DNA of 34,758 nt. It comes from Suillus spraguei (Eukaryota > Basidiomycota > Agaricomycetes > Boletales > Suillaceae). This document shows, one piece after another, positions 1 to 9,556 of this stretch. Both the position numbers and the translations under genes were made by a program. The notes under the pieces were generated by a model. That model saw only the letters and a list, made by a program, of their open reading frames with translations. It made no database searches and was not told the DNA's origin. The stretch spans positions 1 to 34,758 of the forward strand of contig JABCPU010000622.1 in assembly GCA_016800925.1 (NCBI GenBank), in the 5' to 3' direction. Position 1 is the first letter of the stretch. Each line of letters opens with the position of its first letter.

Positions 1-50
1 ATCAGCTGTTACCCCTAACTTATAATGGCAATATTTGTGCACATTGTTAG

Positions 51-899
51 TGTTAGCGACCTAGCCAGGCGCTAAGGAACTTGAGTGGTGTCTGTGACAG
101 GCGCTCTATCAAGAGTGGTGGCCTGTGCATATCGGTCTCCTAGCGCAGAGTGCGCTAGTTGCATTGGTCAGAGTGGGCGCTACGCACTGTCTCATGACCT
201 ACGTCACAGAGATGAGGTTCTTGACGACGATCAAAGATGTAGAAGCGACGAGCTTCTACGAAGTTCAAATAGTGACAATAAGGTCGAAGATCAAGTAGAT
301 TCAAGTTAAAGAAGTACAAAGGCTATCTGCATTTATACGTAAGATTGAAGCGGAGCGCGAATACGTAAGTATTGCTGAATTAAGTATGAAGTCAGATAGC
401 CAATAAGAGGATGCATGCTCATAAATGAGTCAGAGGCGTATCAACCAATGAGAATGCGCATGTGCATGGAGGAGTCATGAGTGCGGAGCCGAAGGTATAA
501 AGGGTACGAGCCAATGAGGTGATGCACGAGTTAAGAAAGGTAAATGGTAAAAGGATAAAGCATAACATGATACCAAGACGTCCTTGAAGGTAGACAGGGA
601 GTTCCCGTGAACTGAGTGAGTGCGCATGTTGAAGCGCAAGGTAATGCGACAAGCGCAGAGGAGGTGTTTGAAGCGCACGAAGCGAGAGAGGCGTGTATAG
701 ACGTGAATGGGGTAGAAGGCGTGCGAAAGGGCGTGTTCAATGTCAATGGAGGAGATGAGCATAGGCGAGGTAGGGAGTGACGATGGCAAGCCAGATGAGG
801 TAGCGGAGGACGAGGATAGAGGCCTCGTCGGGCAAGAGTAGATGGCAACGCATAGGAGGAAAAATGATAGTAGGGGTGCAAGAAGGTGTTCTTGTAACA
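51..899. mobile_element. Solo LTR, family 1
   Basis: The segment begins TGTTAGCGACC and ends TTCTTGTAACA, giving the TG...CA (TGTTA/TAACA) ends usual for LTRs. It is flanked by the perfect 5-bp direct repeat GTTAG at 46-50 and 900-904. No gag or pol sequence is present, so this is read as a solo LTR left by LTR-LTR recombination. Short open frames inside it show no recognisable domain. It has no second copy in the window, so family membership rests only on the ends and the target duplication. Confidence 0.8.
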
Positions 900-904
900 G
901 TTAG

Positions 905-2739
905 GGGCCTGTATGAATGATATCTTGACTGTGTTATTTAAAAGCCACAGATCATCTAAATGATAGCACTTGAACTGAGATAACCATGATCTCAAATGGG
1001 AAATAATTTTCTTTCATAGATCATATCCATAAGTACCCATAATGATATACTCAACATATGTGACTAGGCAGAGCAGCTCCAAGATCCGATCTTTGCAAAC
1101 TAACCTTTGAATCTGCACATATTTAATACCAATACACCATCCACTGAGACAAATCAGAACCAAATGTTGGAACGATTCAGGTTTGTGCATGAGCTGTGCA
1201 CATGTGAGATCTCTGAATGTGAGGGGTGGGCGGTAGGAATGGAAGGGACAGGGATGTATGAGCGACCAGTGCTTGACTTGGCACGCACACATTCTGCCTG
1301 TCTACTGCTCCCAGGAGATCTACCACAGTTTGATCAACAGTGGCCTCATACCGTTGTTTGTGGGAGGGATGTCCTGTGGTCATGGGCCATGAAGAGCATG
1401 TGGCTGAAGAACAACACTGCTGAATAGTTCTTTGTCTGTGTATGGCATGTTGATCTCTTGTGTTGCAAGTCTGTGGGGCAATTGGGGCCTAATGCTCCTT
1501 GAGTTCAACAAAGTCATTCTCAAGGCACCGCAGGTGGGTCTCAGAGGTTGTTATTGGAATTGGGAAACTGGTCCTCGATGTGTGCCTCAAAGTGAGGACA
1601 ACTTGGCGGATGGTTGTGGACATCTTGGTAACACTGTGTGCAATGGATGTCTGACATCACTGGAGCTTGTTCAGTGTGCATGATGTCGGAAGTTTTAACA
1701 TGGGGCATCTTAATATGGTACACAGCTCTGAAAGGATCGGCACAAGGCTCTAGCATGCTTGCTTGTGAAAGCCTGAATGGCATTGATTTAGAATGCTTGA
1801 GTGATTGCTTTTTGTTGCTGTGGCACCTGAGGGGTAATGATTAGTATTATGACAATGAATATAACCTGACAACAGTAGACTCACTTCTGAAACCATTTCT
1901 TGAAAGAATCCATGATTAATGTAGGGAAAGATTGTGAAGACTGTCAAGAGGTTGACTGCCTGGAGTTGTGGAGAGTCAGCATTGCAATCTATATAGGCTG
2001 GGCTAGTGTGGACGCACCACAGTCATCTACATCCACAACTTCGAAGTCCACAATCAATACAATGCCTTGATCACTCACCTGACATTGATATCGCCCCATT
2101 TGCATAATGAAGGCAGAAGACACAACCACCAACCAACTATCGAGGATACATGCCATATGCTGATGTTCAATATTTCTGGACATAACCCATAACACACAAT
2201 AAGATTCACAAAGTCCATGTCTTCACTTGGTGTACCTTTGCACCCCATTCAAGCTGGTACCTCACGTAATCTGAAGGCAGTAGAGTAAGTATTAAAATTA
2301 ATTCAACAGAATTACATGCACAATTGCCATGGCCTCCATTTGTGTTGGTTAGTCAGCAGCAGAAGGCTTCGGGCATCGTCGTAGCTAGCATTCAACATGA
2401 GGTTGAAGCCACACCAGCTTCCGCCTGCCAGAATCAGGCACATTGCTAGCCACACCAGTCCAACACTATTGTTGATCTCTAAAAATGTAGGTACTTGCCA
2501 GGCATGAACTTGGAGGTTGAGAGATATCTGTTTATGTCAAACATGCAACTTATGGAGTACTAGTGTCTGGCAGAATGACGAACTTCAAGTGTCCTTGACA
2601 CTAGCCCTTTCTTTCTTCTGGACGATCTTCGAAAACATATATATATTGGCATTTTGATATTGGCTAGATACACTGGTTTTTTCATACATTCATGCAAAAA
2701 TAGTGTGAGTGACATTTATCAGTGCCAGTGATTATATTC
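905..2739. other. No recognisable gene
   Basis: This 1.8-kb stretch has only short open frames on both strands (at most about 105 codons), with no domain, intron chain or codon pattern that I recognise. It lies between the solo LTR and the secreted-protein pseudogenes. Decayed mobile-element coding sequence is possible but unproven. Confidence 0.5.
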
Positions 2740-3362
2740 AAGAGTCTGGTCTGGGCAGCAGGGGAATTTTTTGAGAAGCCCATCTGACTCTGCAATGAAC
2801 TGCATGTTGTGCGATCAACCACTATACCAATGGGGAGGCAGAGACATGACTCACAGTTGCCACATACTCAGTATGCCAAGCTCATCCGAGAGGGTTAACG
2901 ATTGAGACAGATTCATATTAGGATAGGACACAATAGCTGAGTCAAGTTAAAAGACTCATACTTACACCCATCTCACAAATGAGGCCTGCATCAGTAAACC
3001 ACAAATTTCGTCACAGACATCAACATTTTTGACAGTTCCCATAGTAACCCCCAGTGCTCACAGCACTCACAGCAAACTTCTCCCAGGCATCAACATTGAA
3101 AATATTTCCAAGTCCAACATTTGTATATATTTGTTCAGGTGATGGTGCACTGACTGGCACAAAAGTTCAACTTGTCAACAATGTTCTCTGCCTCCATGAA
3201 GCATGTTTCTTTATTTGAAGTTTCAGGTGTGCAATGATTTTTTATTCTAATCTTATTCTTTACATTTAAACAAAACTATTCTAGGATGATCTCTTGCTAG
3301 ACTCATTATCTTGCTTGTTTATTGAGGTGCGCAATTATTTTTTCATTCTAATCTTGTTCTTT

Positions 3363-3540
3363 AGATTTGTTCTCTCACTCGCTGCTCTCACTCACTGCTT
3401 TCCCTCTCTCATTGCTCTCACTTGTTGCTACTCTCTTGTCCGCTCTCGCCTGCTCTTGTCCACTCTCCCTTGCTCCTGTCTGCTCTCATTTACTTTTGTC
3501 CACTCTCATTTGCTCTTGCTTGCTTCTCCTCCTCCTCCGA
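3363..3540. repeat. Pyrimidine-rich CTC/TTG tract
   Basis: Imperfect repeats of CTCTC, TTGCT and CACTC units form a strongly T/C-biased top strand. Long open frames through it are low-complexity artefacts. Confidence 0.7.
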
Positions 3541-3663
3541 CGCAATGACAATGATAACGCAATGACAACAATGATGCAATGACAATGAAACAACGACAAT
3601 GATGATGTGATGATGACGATAACGATGCAACAATGATGCAATGACAATGACAATGATGCGATG

Positions 3664-3704
<41 letters not shown>
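3541..3704. repeat. Degenerate GATGACAA repeat running into (CAA)n microsatellite
   Basis: Imperfect ACAATGATG/CAATGACAA units at 3541-3663 pass into a pure CAA/ACA triplet run at about 3664-3704. Poly-Cys and poly-Leu frames here on the minus strand are not genes. Confidence 0.85.
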
Positions 3705-3705
<1 letters not shown>

Positions 3706-4017
3706 CAATTGGTGTCCTGTAGTTTGTACTTAATGTCTAGAATAGTAGTTTCTCATTTTGCAATGCATTTGTTTTCATTTACTTTTATGTGTAACTTGAG
3801 TCGCAAAAAAGCAATTTCTAATATATTCTGTGTAACTAGAGGGCCACTGTGGAGCTCTGGGAAGCTCTGTACAGCTCTGCACAGAACATTGTGATTTACT
3901 GATGTGAGCGGTATCCATTCGGATGCACTTCCCTGGCCTTTAAAAGTTGCACACGCTCCGATAGACATGGATATTGTCAAAGCAGCAATAGCAGCGAGAA
4001 GGAATGAGAAGTGCAGA

Positions 4018-5420
4018 ACTTGGGCTATGTAATATGGGATGTGTCCCCTGGGCCTCGGGGGGAATCTTTAAGTGATAGCTCTGGTACTAGCAATAGGAAG
4101 ATGGGTTCTGGGAAGCACTTGGCACTTCCATCAGAATGGTTACAGCTGGGGAGGTTCGGTCCTGCAGGAAAAAATTTCACAGGAGGTAAACCATCAGGAG
4201 AGGGGGGATGCACTACACAACAAGGTCTTATCCTATGGTCCTGAGCTCCTGATACATTGTTCATAACATTAGATAGATGATTGGAATCATGTTTCAGAGG
4301 CTCTGTACCCATAAATTAACACATGAGAACATATTTTGTATTTTCCTGTATATATGCTATATTTATTGATGTAGGGCGCTTCAGGGGGTCAAATAAAGAT
4401 GGTAATCTCTTCATATATACTCTTAAACATGGTCTGAACATCCTAGAACACTTCCCTGTTAAAGAGGCAAAATTGCGAAAGTGTTCTATACCCTAACCTA
4501 TTTTGAATGGCCCCTGAAGGAGGAGGAGACATACAAATAAACAAAAAAAAGCGGTCTATTACATTACATTATACATATTTATACCAAACTACTACTTAGA
4601 TACAGGGGGGGCTTATTGTGGTGTAGTGGTGAAGCTGCAGTAAGGTGGGGAGGGTGTGGGAACAATTGATATTGTGGAGATTCCCAGAATGGGCGATGTT
4701 TTTGGTGTTGTGGGGAAATTCCCACAGTAGGTGGCCCAAAATGCGGAGCTATGGAGTGTGAGAATATTGTGGGGAGGTATAGGTGGCCAAAAATGTGAAA
4801 ATATGTATGCTGGGAATGATGCATACCTGGGATTCACCAAGGATACATCAACCTGGGCAGTGCCATAGTGGATGGCTAAACTGAATGATGTATCAGGGTT
4901 TTTGGCTAATAAGCCAGTTTGGATATATCAATATGACAGTATGGGCTGCTTCCTGACTGCTCGATATAACCCATCTGTAGCACTAACCAACACTCAGAAG
5001 ACAGTAGTAGTTCAAGTCAAGATTGCATTTGAAATATTCAGCCGACCAAAGGTGGATATGATATATCTGGTGTAAATAATATTGAATGCAGAATTTGCTT
5101 GATTCCAATGCGTTTTGCAACTGGCAGGGGCTTAGCTGGGCAAACTGAAGTCTGTGTACGTGCCAAAGTATGACTGCGCCCGCTGCCAACATGTAAAACA
5201 GTAAGAGCTAGACTCACAGGCCCATTGATATGCTATCAAAAATTCTTCGCAGTTAGGTTTATAGGCAGGACTATTTCGATGTAATTCTGCCGGTCTTAAA
5301 CTTAATGATCTTTTTTAACCTATTTTCTTAGGCTTGTTCGTTAATGGAAAACTCGTACGCAAGTCGATAACATCAATGCGTTGAATCATTTTTCGAGGAA
5401 AATTTTCTAATGCTATGTTA
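4018..5420. other. Intergenic stretch with small inverted repeats
   Basis: No gene is recognised. A possible 141-bp MITE-like unit lies at 4379-4519 (ends CTTCAGGGG and CCCCTGAAG). A 10-bp inverted repeat (TAGAACACTT / AAGTGTTCTA) lies inside it at 4444-4488. Open frames at 4579-4840 (minus) and 4872-5075 (plus) show no domain. Confidence 0.4.
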
Positions 5421-5567
5421 TTCTAGAGTCTGCTCGAGGCAGCCCGGAAATTCGTGCTGCAATAGTAACATATTGATCAGCTGCATATCGTGTGATCAAT
5501 CACTGGGGAAACATAAAAGCAGAAAGATGACCCACAGTCGCGAACATCCAAGCCAATCAACAAAGGG

Positions 5568-5808
5568 TTAATGGCAGTACAATATGTCATTCACGCCACT
5601 GGCAGGCTATCGGCACAAGGGTAAGTTATGGAGTTGAATTACAGATCCAAAGCGGATGGATCATACTCACACCCAACGAGCAAGTCAGGCCTAGGCAGCA
5701 TGGTTCCGCAGCGGTCGAGTCGCAAATTGAGTCTCAATCTGCGCACGCTTTGACAGACATAGATGTTGTCAAAGCAGCAGCAACAGCAAGGAGGAATGAG
5801 ATACGCAT
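5568..5808 (-). pseudogene. Small secreted cysteine-rich (knottin-like) protein, copy 2
   Basis: Exon 1 is 5671-5808, the intron is 5607-5670 (GTGAGT...ATAG, 64 nt) and exon 2 is 5568-5606. The ancestral product is about 58 residues. Residues 1-20 form a clear signal peptide (MRISFLLAVAAALTTSMS, Ala/Leu rich). The remainder has six cysteines in a C...C...CC...C...C order with spacing about C-x6-C-x7-CC-x4-C-x12-C, as in inhibitor-cystine-knot-like secreted peptides. An in-frame TGA at 5734-5736 (codon 25) falls between the first and second cysteine, so the gene is probably dead. An alternative splice choice would give a shorter tail with the last cysteine closer. The family is inferred from pattern alone; the function is unknown. 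Confidence 0.6.
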
Positions 5809-5888
5809 GTCTTTTTCTAGGTAAGGATGTGTCGAGGGGATCTCAAATGATAGCTCTGATACTGGCAATAGGAAGAGTTGATGGCTTA

Positions 5889-5896
5889 CTTATATA
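5889..5896 (-). promoter_or_regulatory. TATA box of secreted-protein gene copy 2
   Basis: TATATAAG on the minus strand lies about 80 nt upstream of the ATG at 5808, a normal fungal TATA position. Confidence 0.45.
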
Positions 5897-6354
5897 TTCC
5901 ACTAATCATGAAGTACTCGGAGGTTCTGCGGACTTCAGTACCACAGGGAGTATACATAGTCGGCGGATAAACAGTCCAGATTGAAGGGATGGTATGAAGA
6001 CCTGATTGACACATAACTGATGACGCATAACTGACGATAGAAGGAGAACACTTTATTAATTAGTATTACGCTTTGGAGTACTGTCACTAACGCCAAATAA
6101 CCTGCAACACTTCATAGGCGCCTAGACAAATTTTCCAGCCCTCGATCCGTCGATGTGAAAATTGCTGGAATCTTGATGAATTTGACCGCGCCAACATGAA
6201 AAAAAGTAAGCCTAGAGTAAACAACCGCAGGTGTACAAAATGTCAAGCTATCGAGGTCACTCTCGTACATACTCATCCTTTTCTTTTACATACGCAATCA
6301 CTCTTCGATACATGCCTCAGACATGTTTTCCTCAGGCTCCGTCTTAATCAGCGT
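5897..6354. other. Intergenic, nothing recognised
   Basis: AT-rich sequence with a short imperfect CATAACTGA duplication near 6010-6035. No supported gene. Confidence 0.4.
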
Positions 6355-6540
6355 TCTCACCGTCAAATATTATTGTCCTGTAGTCTTTTGAGCCAATCTG
6401 AAATCGTTGTTCTCATTCCTCGCCCCTAGTCCGAGCCTTGTCAGATCTTGACACGAAATGCGGGAGGGTCCATGGGACATAAGCTGGCCAAGAAAAGAAA
6501 AGAAAAGATAACATGAGGAAATCAACCCGATGACTAGATA
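6355..6540 (+). repeat. Direct repeat, copy A (flanks protease gene)
   Basis: 6355-6485 matches 9138-9265 in the same orientation over about 130 bp with roughly ten differences, starting TCTCACCGTC and including the shared block TCCATGGGACATAAGCT. Weaker similarity, including an AAAGAAAAGATAA block, continues to about 6540. The two copies bracket the aspartic protease gene. No terminal repeats or coding potential were seen. Confidence 0.85.
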
Positions 6541-7101
6541 GAGCTGACAAATAAAACCCATTATGATACATCTATATTTAGAATTACACATTATTACAAC
6601 ATGACATTGTATGAGTATGCCAGGGACATATTGGACAATTGCAGTGTGCAATTCTAAGGAGAAATATGAAATTTTGGTGGCGCGTGTGACAAGAAAGGAC
6701 TCGAAGCCCACAAAACTATGGAAGCCTGGAGTCTCGAACACTCAGCTAGAATTTTATATGCGGCCAGAAGGCAACCTACACGCCGATTTCAAAATTCTTC
6801 TTTACTCTCTTCTTCGATTGTTCGTTCGCTCGGCCATTTGGGCCCAAATTCGTTTCGCTGAGATTCCCATGGCCTTAGGGATTCATTGCCGTGCGCAAAT
6901 GTGATCAAGCTTCAGCGGCGTTTCGTGCTTTATATATGTAGAAAGAAAGCCGACCGAAGGGGTGTCCTTCCATTGCCATGATCTAATCATACATAAACCC
7001 AACCAACGAATAAGACTTTGACTTTCAGAGCCTGAGTACATAGTACATACAACCTTCAAGTGCATATGCTGCTTTGCGTGCAAAATGATGGCGATTCCAT
7101 A
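6541..7101. other. Downstream flank of the protease gene, no gene recognised
   Basis: An open frame on the plus strand at 6611-6904 (97 codons) has no domain I recognise and is probably chance. The protease transcript's 3' end should lie in the right part of this stretch. Confidence 0.4.
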
Positions 7102-8600
7102 TTAGTTTACAACGGACCGAGTGAACCGGGTTTGGGCAAAACCGATGTATAAGTGGTCGGGATCAACCACGGTATAGAAGCGTTGGATGAATACGTAGCC
7201 AATGACAAAGTCAATGGGCCCTTGCTGAAATCCCGTGCCAATGTCGCGAACAATGAGATATATGGAAGCCCTAGTACCACGATAAGCTCCAATCATGTGG
7301 TTGAGAGCACGAGGCCAGATTTGGGCGTTACGGGTGAGAGTAAAGATTTGCTGTGCAAAACGGTGAACAAGGGGTGTGAGTGCTAACAGAATTGACGTAC
7401 GCCGCCAATATTGAAATTCAGGTTCTCCAGGCGCGAGTACCTATGGCGGGAAATAGCGTGAAGTCCACTCACAGGATCGTATCGAGCGCCGGTTATATCC
7501 TTGTACCGCTGGAAGGCCTCTATCGAACACTAATTAGACCATCATTACTCGCTGCACTCTAGTGGATACACACCGGTGGAAATCGAAATAAAGGTGTTGC
7601 CACAATCGACAATACCAATGGTGTCTTGTAAGATCACTGTGGTGGCAGTGTTGCCGTATGTGATGCTTTGACGGAAACCCCAAAATTTCGGTGCAAACCA
7701 CGGGATGTTGATGATAGGACTGAAACAAAACAGTTGCTATCAGTCTGGATTGATCTAGGAACTGAGGTAGCTTACGTGTATGTAATGTGACCGTGCAAGG
7801 CATCGTCAGTTCCACCAAAAGTGAGTTGTCCAGCGGTTCTTTCCTGCGAACCGCCGTAGGGCTTGAAAAAGATACCAAGAATGTTGGCAGGAATGATGTT
7901 TTCCTTAACCAGGTTGTCAGTGACAGTCGGGATCAGCGCTTCCGGCATTCGAGTCAGGGTGTTTTGTGTCGATGCCATAGGCCCGATGCCAAGGACACCG
8001 TCAAAACCAGCGAAGCCCAGTACACGATCAGCAACACCGATCGGCTGCCTGAAGACGGTGAGCCCAGGACCGACAGTGACGGTGTCGAAGTACATAAATC
8101 CTATAGATAATCGTAAGTATTTCAACTTATGATATCATATTGTATGTCACACCGTCCATGCGGTGGTCAGAACTGTAGACGACCGATATAGGTTCTTCAG
8201 TGCGGACGCTGTCGTCGGTTGCCTGGTACGGAGTACCGGCACCAACCCATGTGTTCGCGCTACCGCCATCGAGAATCAAGTTGTCTTTAATAATGCATTA
8301 GCAGCCGCATATTTTTCCAGTATTGAACTCACAGATTGTGGAGGGGCTGCCGATACCAACTGATATGGTGTAGACAAAACAATTGGTTGTCAGAGGAACG
8401 CTAACTCGACGTTGTCCGTGCTTGCTGGAACCACTAAGGGCCTGCAAACGAGCTATATCGTGCGCCACGAGGTTATAAGTACCATTAGAGAAATTTAGCC
8501 TCCTGGTAATGGGGACAGAGGTAGGGGAATTGGCACGTTTAACGGGCGATGCTGTGATTGGCAAAACTAGGAGAAGTGTTAACAATGGAGCGGGGAACAT
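7102..8600 (-). CDS. Secreted A1-family aspartic protease (polyporopepsin-like) with altered active-site motifs
   Basis: Six exons join in one open frame of 412 codons: 8333-8600, 8153-8284, 7776-8100, 7574-7719, 7401-7519 and 7102-7350. The introns are 48, 52, 56, 54 and 50 nt, all GT...AG. The start has a signal peptide (MFPAPLLTLLLVLPITAS) and a basic propeptide. The fold markers of basidiomycete polyporopepsins follow: YNLIL before the first Asp, NTWVGAG, flap Tyr126, GVLGIGP, GQLTFGGTD, and the C-terminal GYVFIQRFYTVVD. Length and order fit the family, which cleaves peptides outside the cell at acid pH. The oddity is in catalysis: the usual D-T/S-G-S/T motifs read D95-G-G-S and D280-C-G-N. 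Both aspartates remain, but the conserved hydroxyl residues next to them are lost. The flap YGSGS is YSSDH. It may be a pseudo-enzyme or a protease with changed activity. Confidence 0.92.
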
Positions 8601-8636
8601 GGCTGACTGGAAAGCAATATCATACTCAGTGGTGCA

Positions 8637-8643
8637 TTATATA
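8637..8643 (-). promoter_or_regulatory. TATA box of the protease gene
   Basis: TATATAA on the minus strand is 37-43 nt upstream of the ATG at 8600, so the 5' UTR would be very short. The ATG sits in the favourable context GCCATG. Confidence 0.5.
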
Positions 8644-9137
8644 TGTGCTGGCAAATTCAATGATGGTAATGTCGTGCACCTCAGTATTAGCCACGTATGA
8701 AACGTCCCCTCGAAAAAGCGATGACGAGATAGTTGCAATCGAGCGTGAGGATTAGGCTCCCCGATAAAGTGTGACAAGAGATGGTTAAAACATGCCGATA
8801 CCAGGTGGCAGGAATTTACAATTCACCTGTTTACCCATAGTTCAAATGTCACCATTAATGCATTGACTTGCCTCACATTCATTCCCATAGAGATGCTGAC
8901 CTATTATGAATGCACCTTGGTAGAACTTTCGTGTCAGTGGTAAAGCTAGTGTAGTGGTCATTGCTAAGGAGAGCAATGTCCAAGGTTCTCCCGGTTGTCG
9001 ACGCTACCGCTGACTCGTCGCAAAATTTGCTTATGTGAATGTGACAAGAAGTGTCAGGTGAACTTGAACAAGCCTCGAAGTAGTGCTCCGCAGCACTCCG
9101 CAGCACTAGTGAATTACGTTGCTCCGTGCGTAATACC
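8644..9137. other. Upstream region of the protease gene, nothing else recognised
   Basis: It holds no supported gene. A 75-codon frame at 8879-9106 (minus) has no recognisable domain. Confidence 0.4.
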
Positions 9138-9330
9138 TCTCACCGTCGAATATTGTCCTGTAGTCTTTTGACCCAATCTGAAATTGTTGCTCTCATTCCT
9201 CGCCCCTAGTCCGAGCCTCGTCAGATCTTGACACGAAACGCGGGAGGGTCCATGGGACATAAGCTCAACATCGGCGGCAAAGAAAGAAAAGATAAGTCAT
9301 CAGTGAACCCATGAGCCCTTGATATTGTAG
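9138..9330 (+). repeat. Direct repeat, copy B (flanks protease gene)
   Basis: Same orientation as 6355-6540 and strongly similar over 9138-9265, then weaker. This copy lies upstream of the protease start, the other lies downstream of its stop. Confidence 0.85.
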
Positions 9331-9556
9331 CCGTGACAACTATAGGATGATGTAATTCTGCTTCTGCTAAACATGATCATGTATACTACGAAAAATTTGA
9401 CTCAATAACAACTGTATAGTTTCGACACTAGGTTCGTCACATGTCACAGGCTCCGTTGAATCGAACCTATTTGGCGTGACCGTCATGCAAATTTTTGGGA
9501 GGTGAAGCTAATTTGTGACAGGTAGTAAAAACGGAAAAAAAAACATATATATGACT

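Larger units (their letters stand above)
2989..3904. mobile_element. Non-autonomous DNA transposon with terminal inverted repeats
   Basis: The left end CATCAGTAAACCACAA is matched at the right end by TTGTGATTTACTGATG, an inverted repeat with 15 of 16 positions identical. The element splits the exon of the secreted-protein pseudogene. The flanks are TG on both sides, so the target duplication may be only 2 bp. No transposase frame is present. The inside holds a pyrimidine-rich tract and a (CAA)n array. The superfamily is not clear from the ends. Confidence 0.6.
2890..4017 (-). pseudogene. Small secreted cysteine-rich protein, copy 1 (broken)
   Basis: This is a diverged copy of the gene at 5568-5808. 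On the minus strand 3950-4017 encodes a hydrophobic signal-peptide-like start (HFSFLLAAIAALTISMS), but the codon that is ATG in the other copy is CTG here. The reading frame runs to about 3905 and is then interrupted by a 916-bp insertion. The end of the exon resumes at 2988, with a conserved GTAAGT donor at about 2970, and the tail of exon 2 aligns down to about 2890. Upstream (4020-4200) similarity to the promoter side of copy 2 continues. Lost start, insertion and shifted frame make this a pseudogene. The alignment to copy 2 was made by eye. Confidence 0.65.

Noticed and set aside
531..995. 154-codon minus-strand open frame
   Set aside because: Lies mostly inside the solo LTR and crosses its border at 899; no domain, low-complexity Ser/Leu/His content.
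3490..3708. Long minus-strand poly-Cys and poly-Leu frames
   Set aside because: They are translations of the (CAA)n and GATGACAA repeats.
6611..6904. 97-codon plus-strand frame near the protease gene
   Set aside because: No recognisable domain, no homologue in the window, ordinary length for chance.
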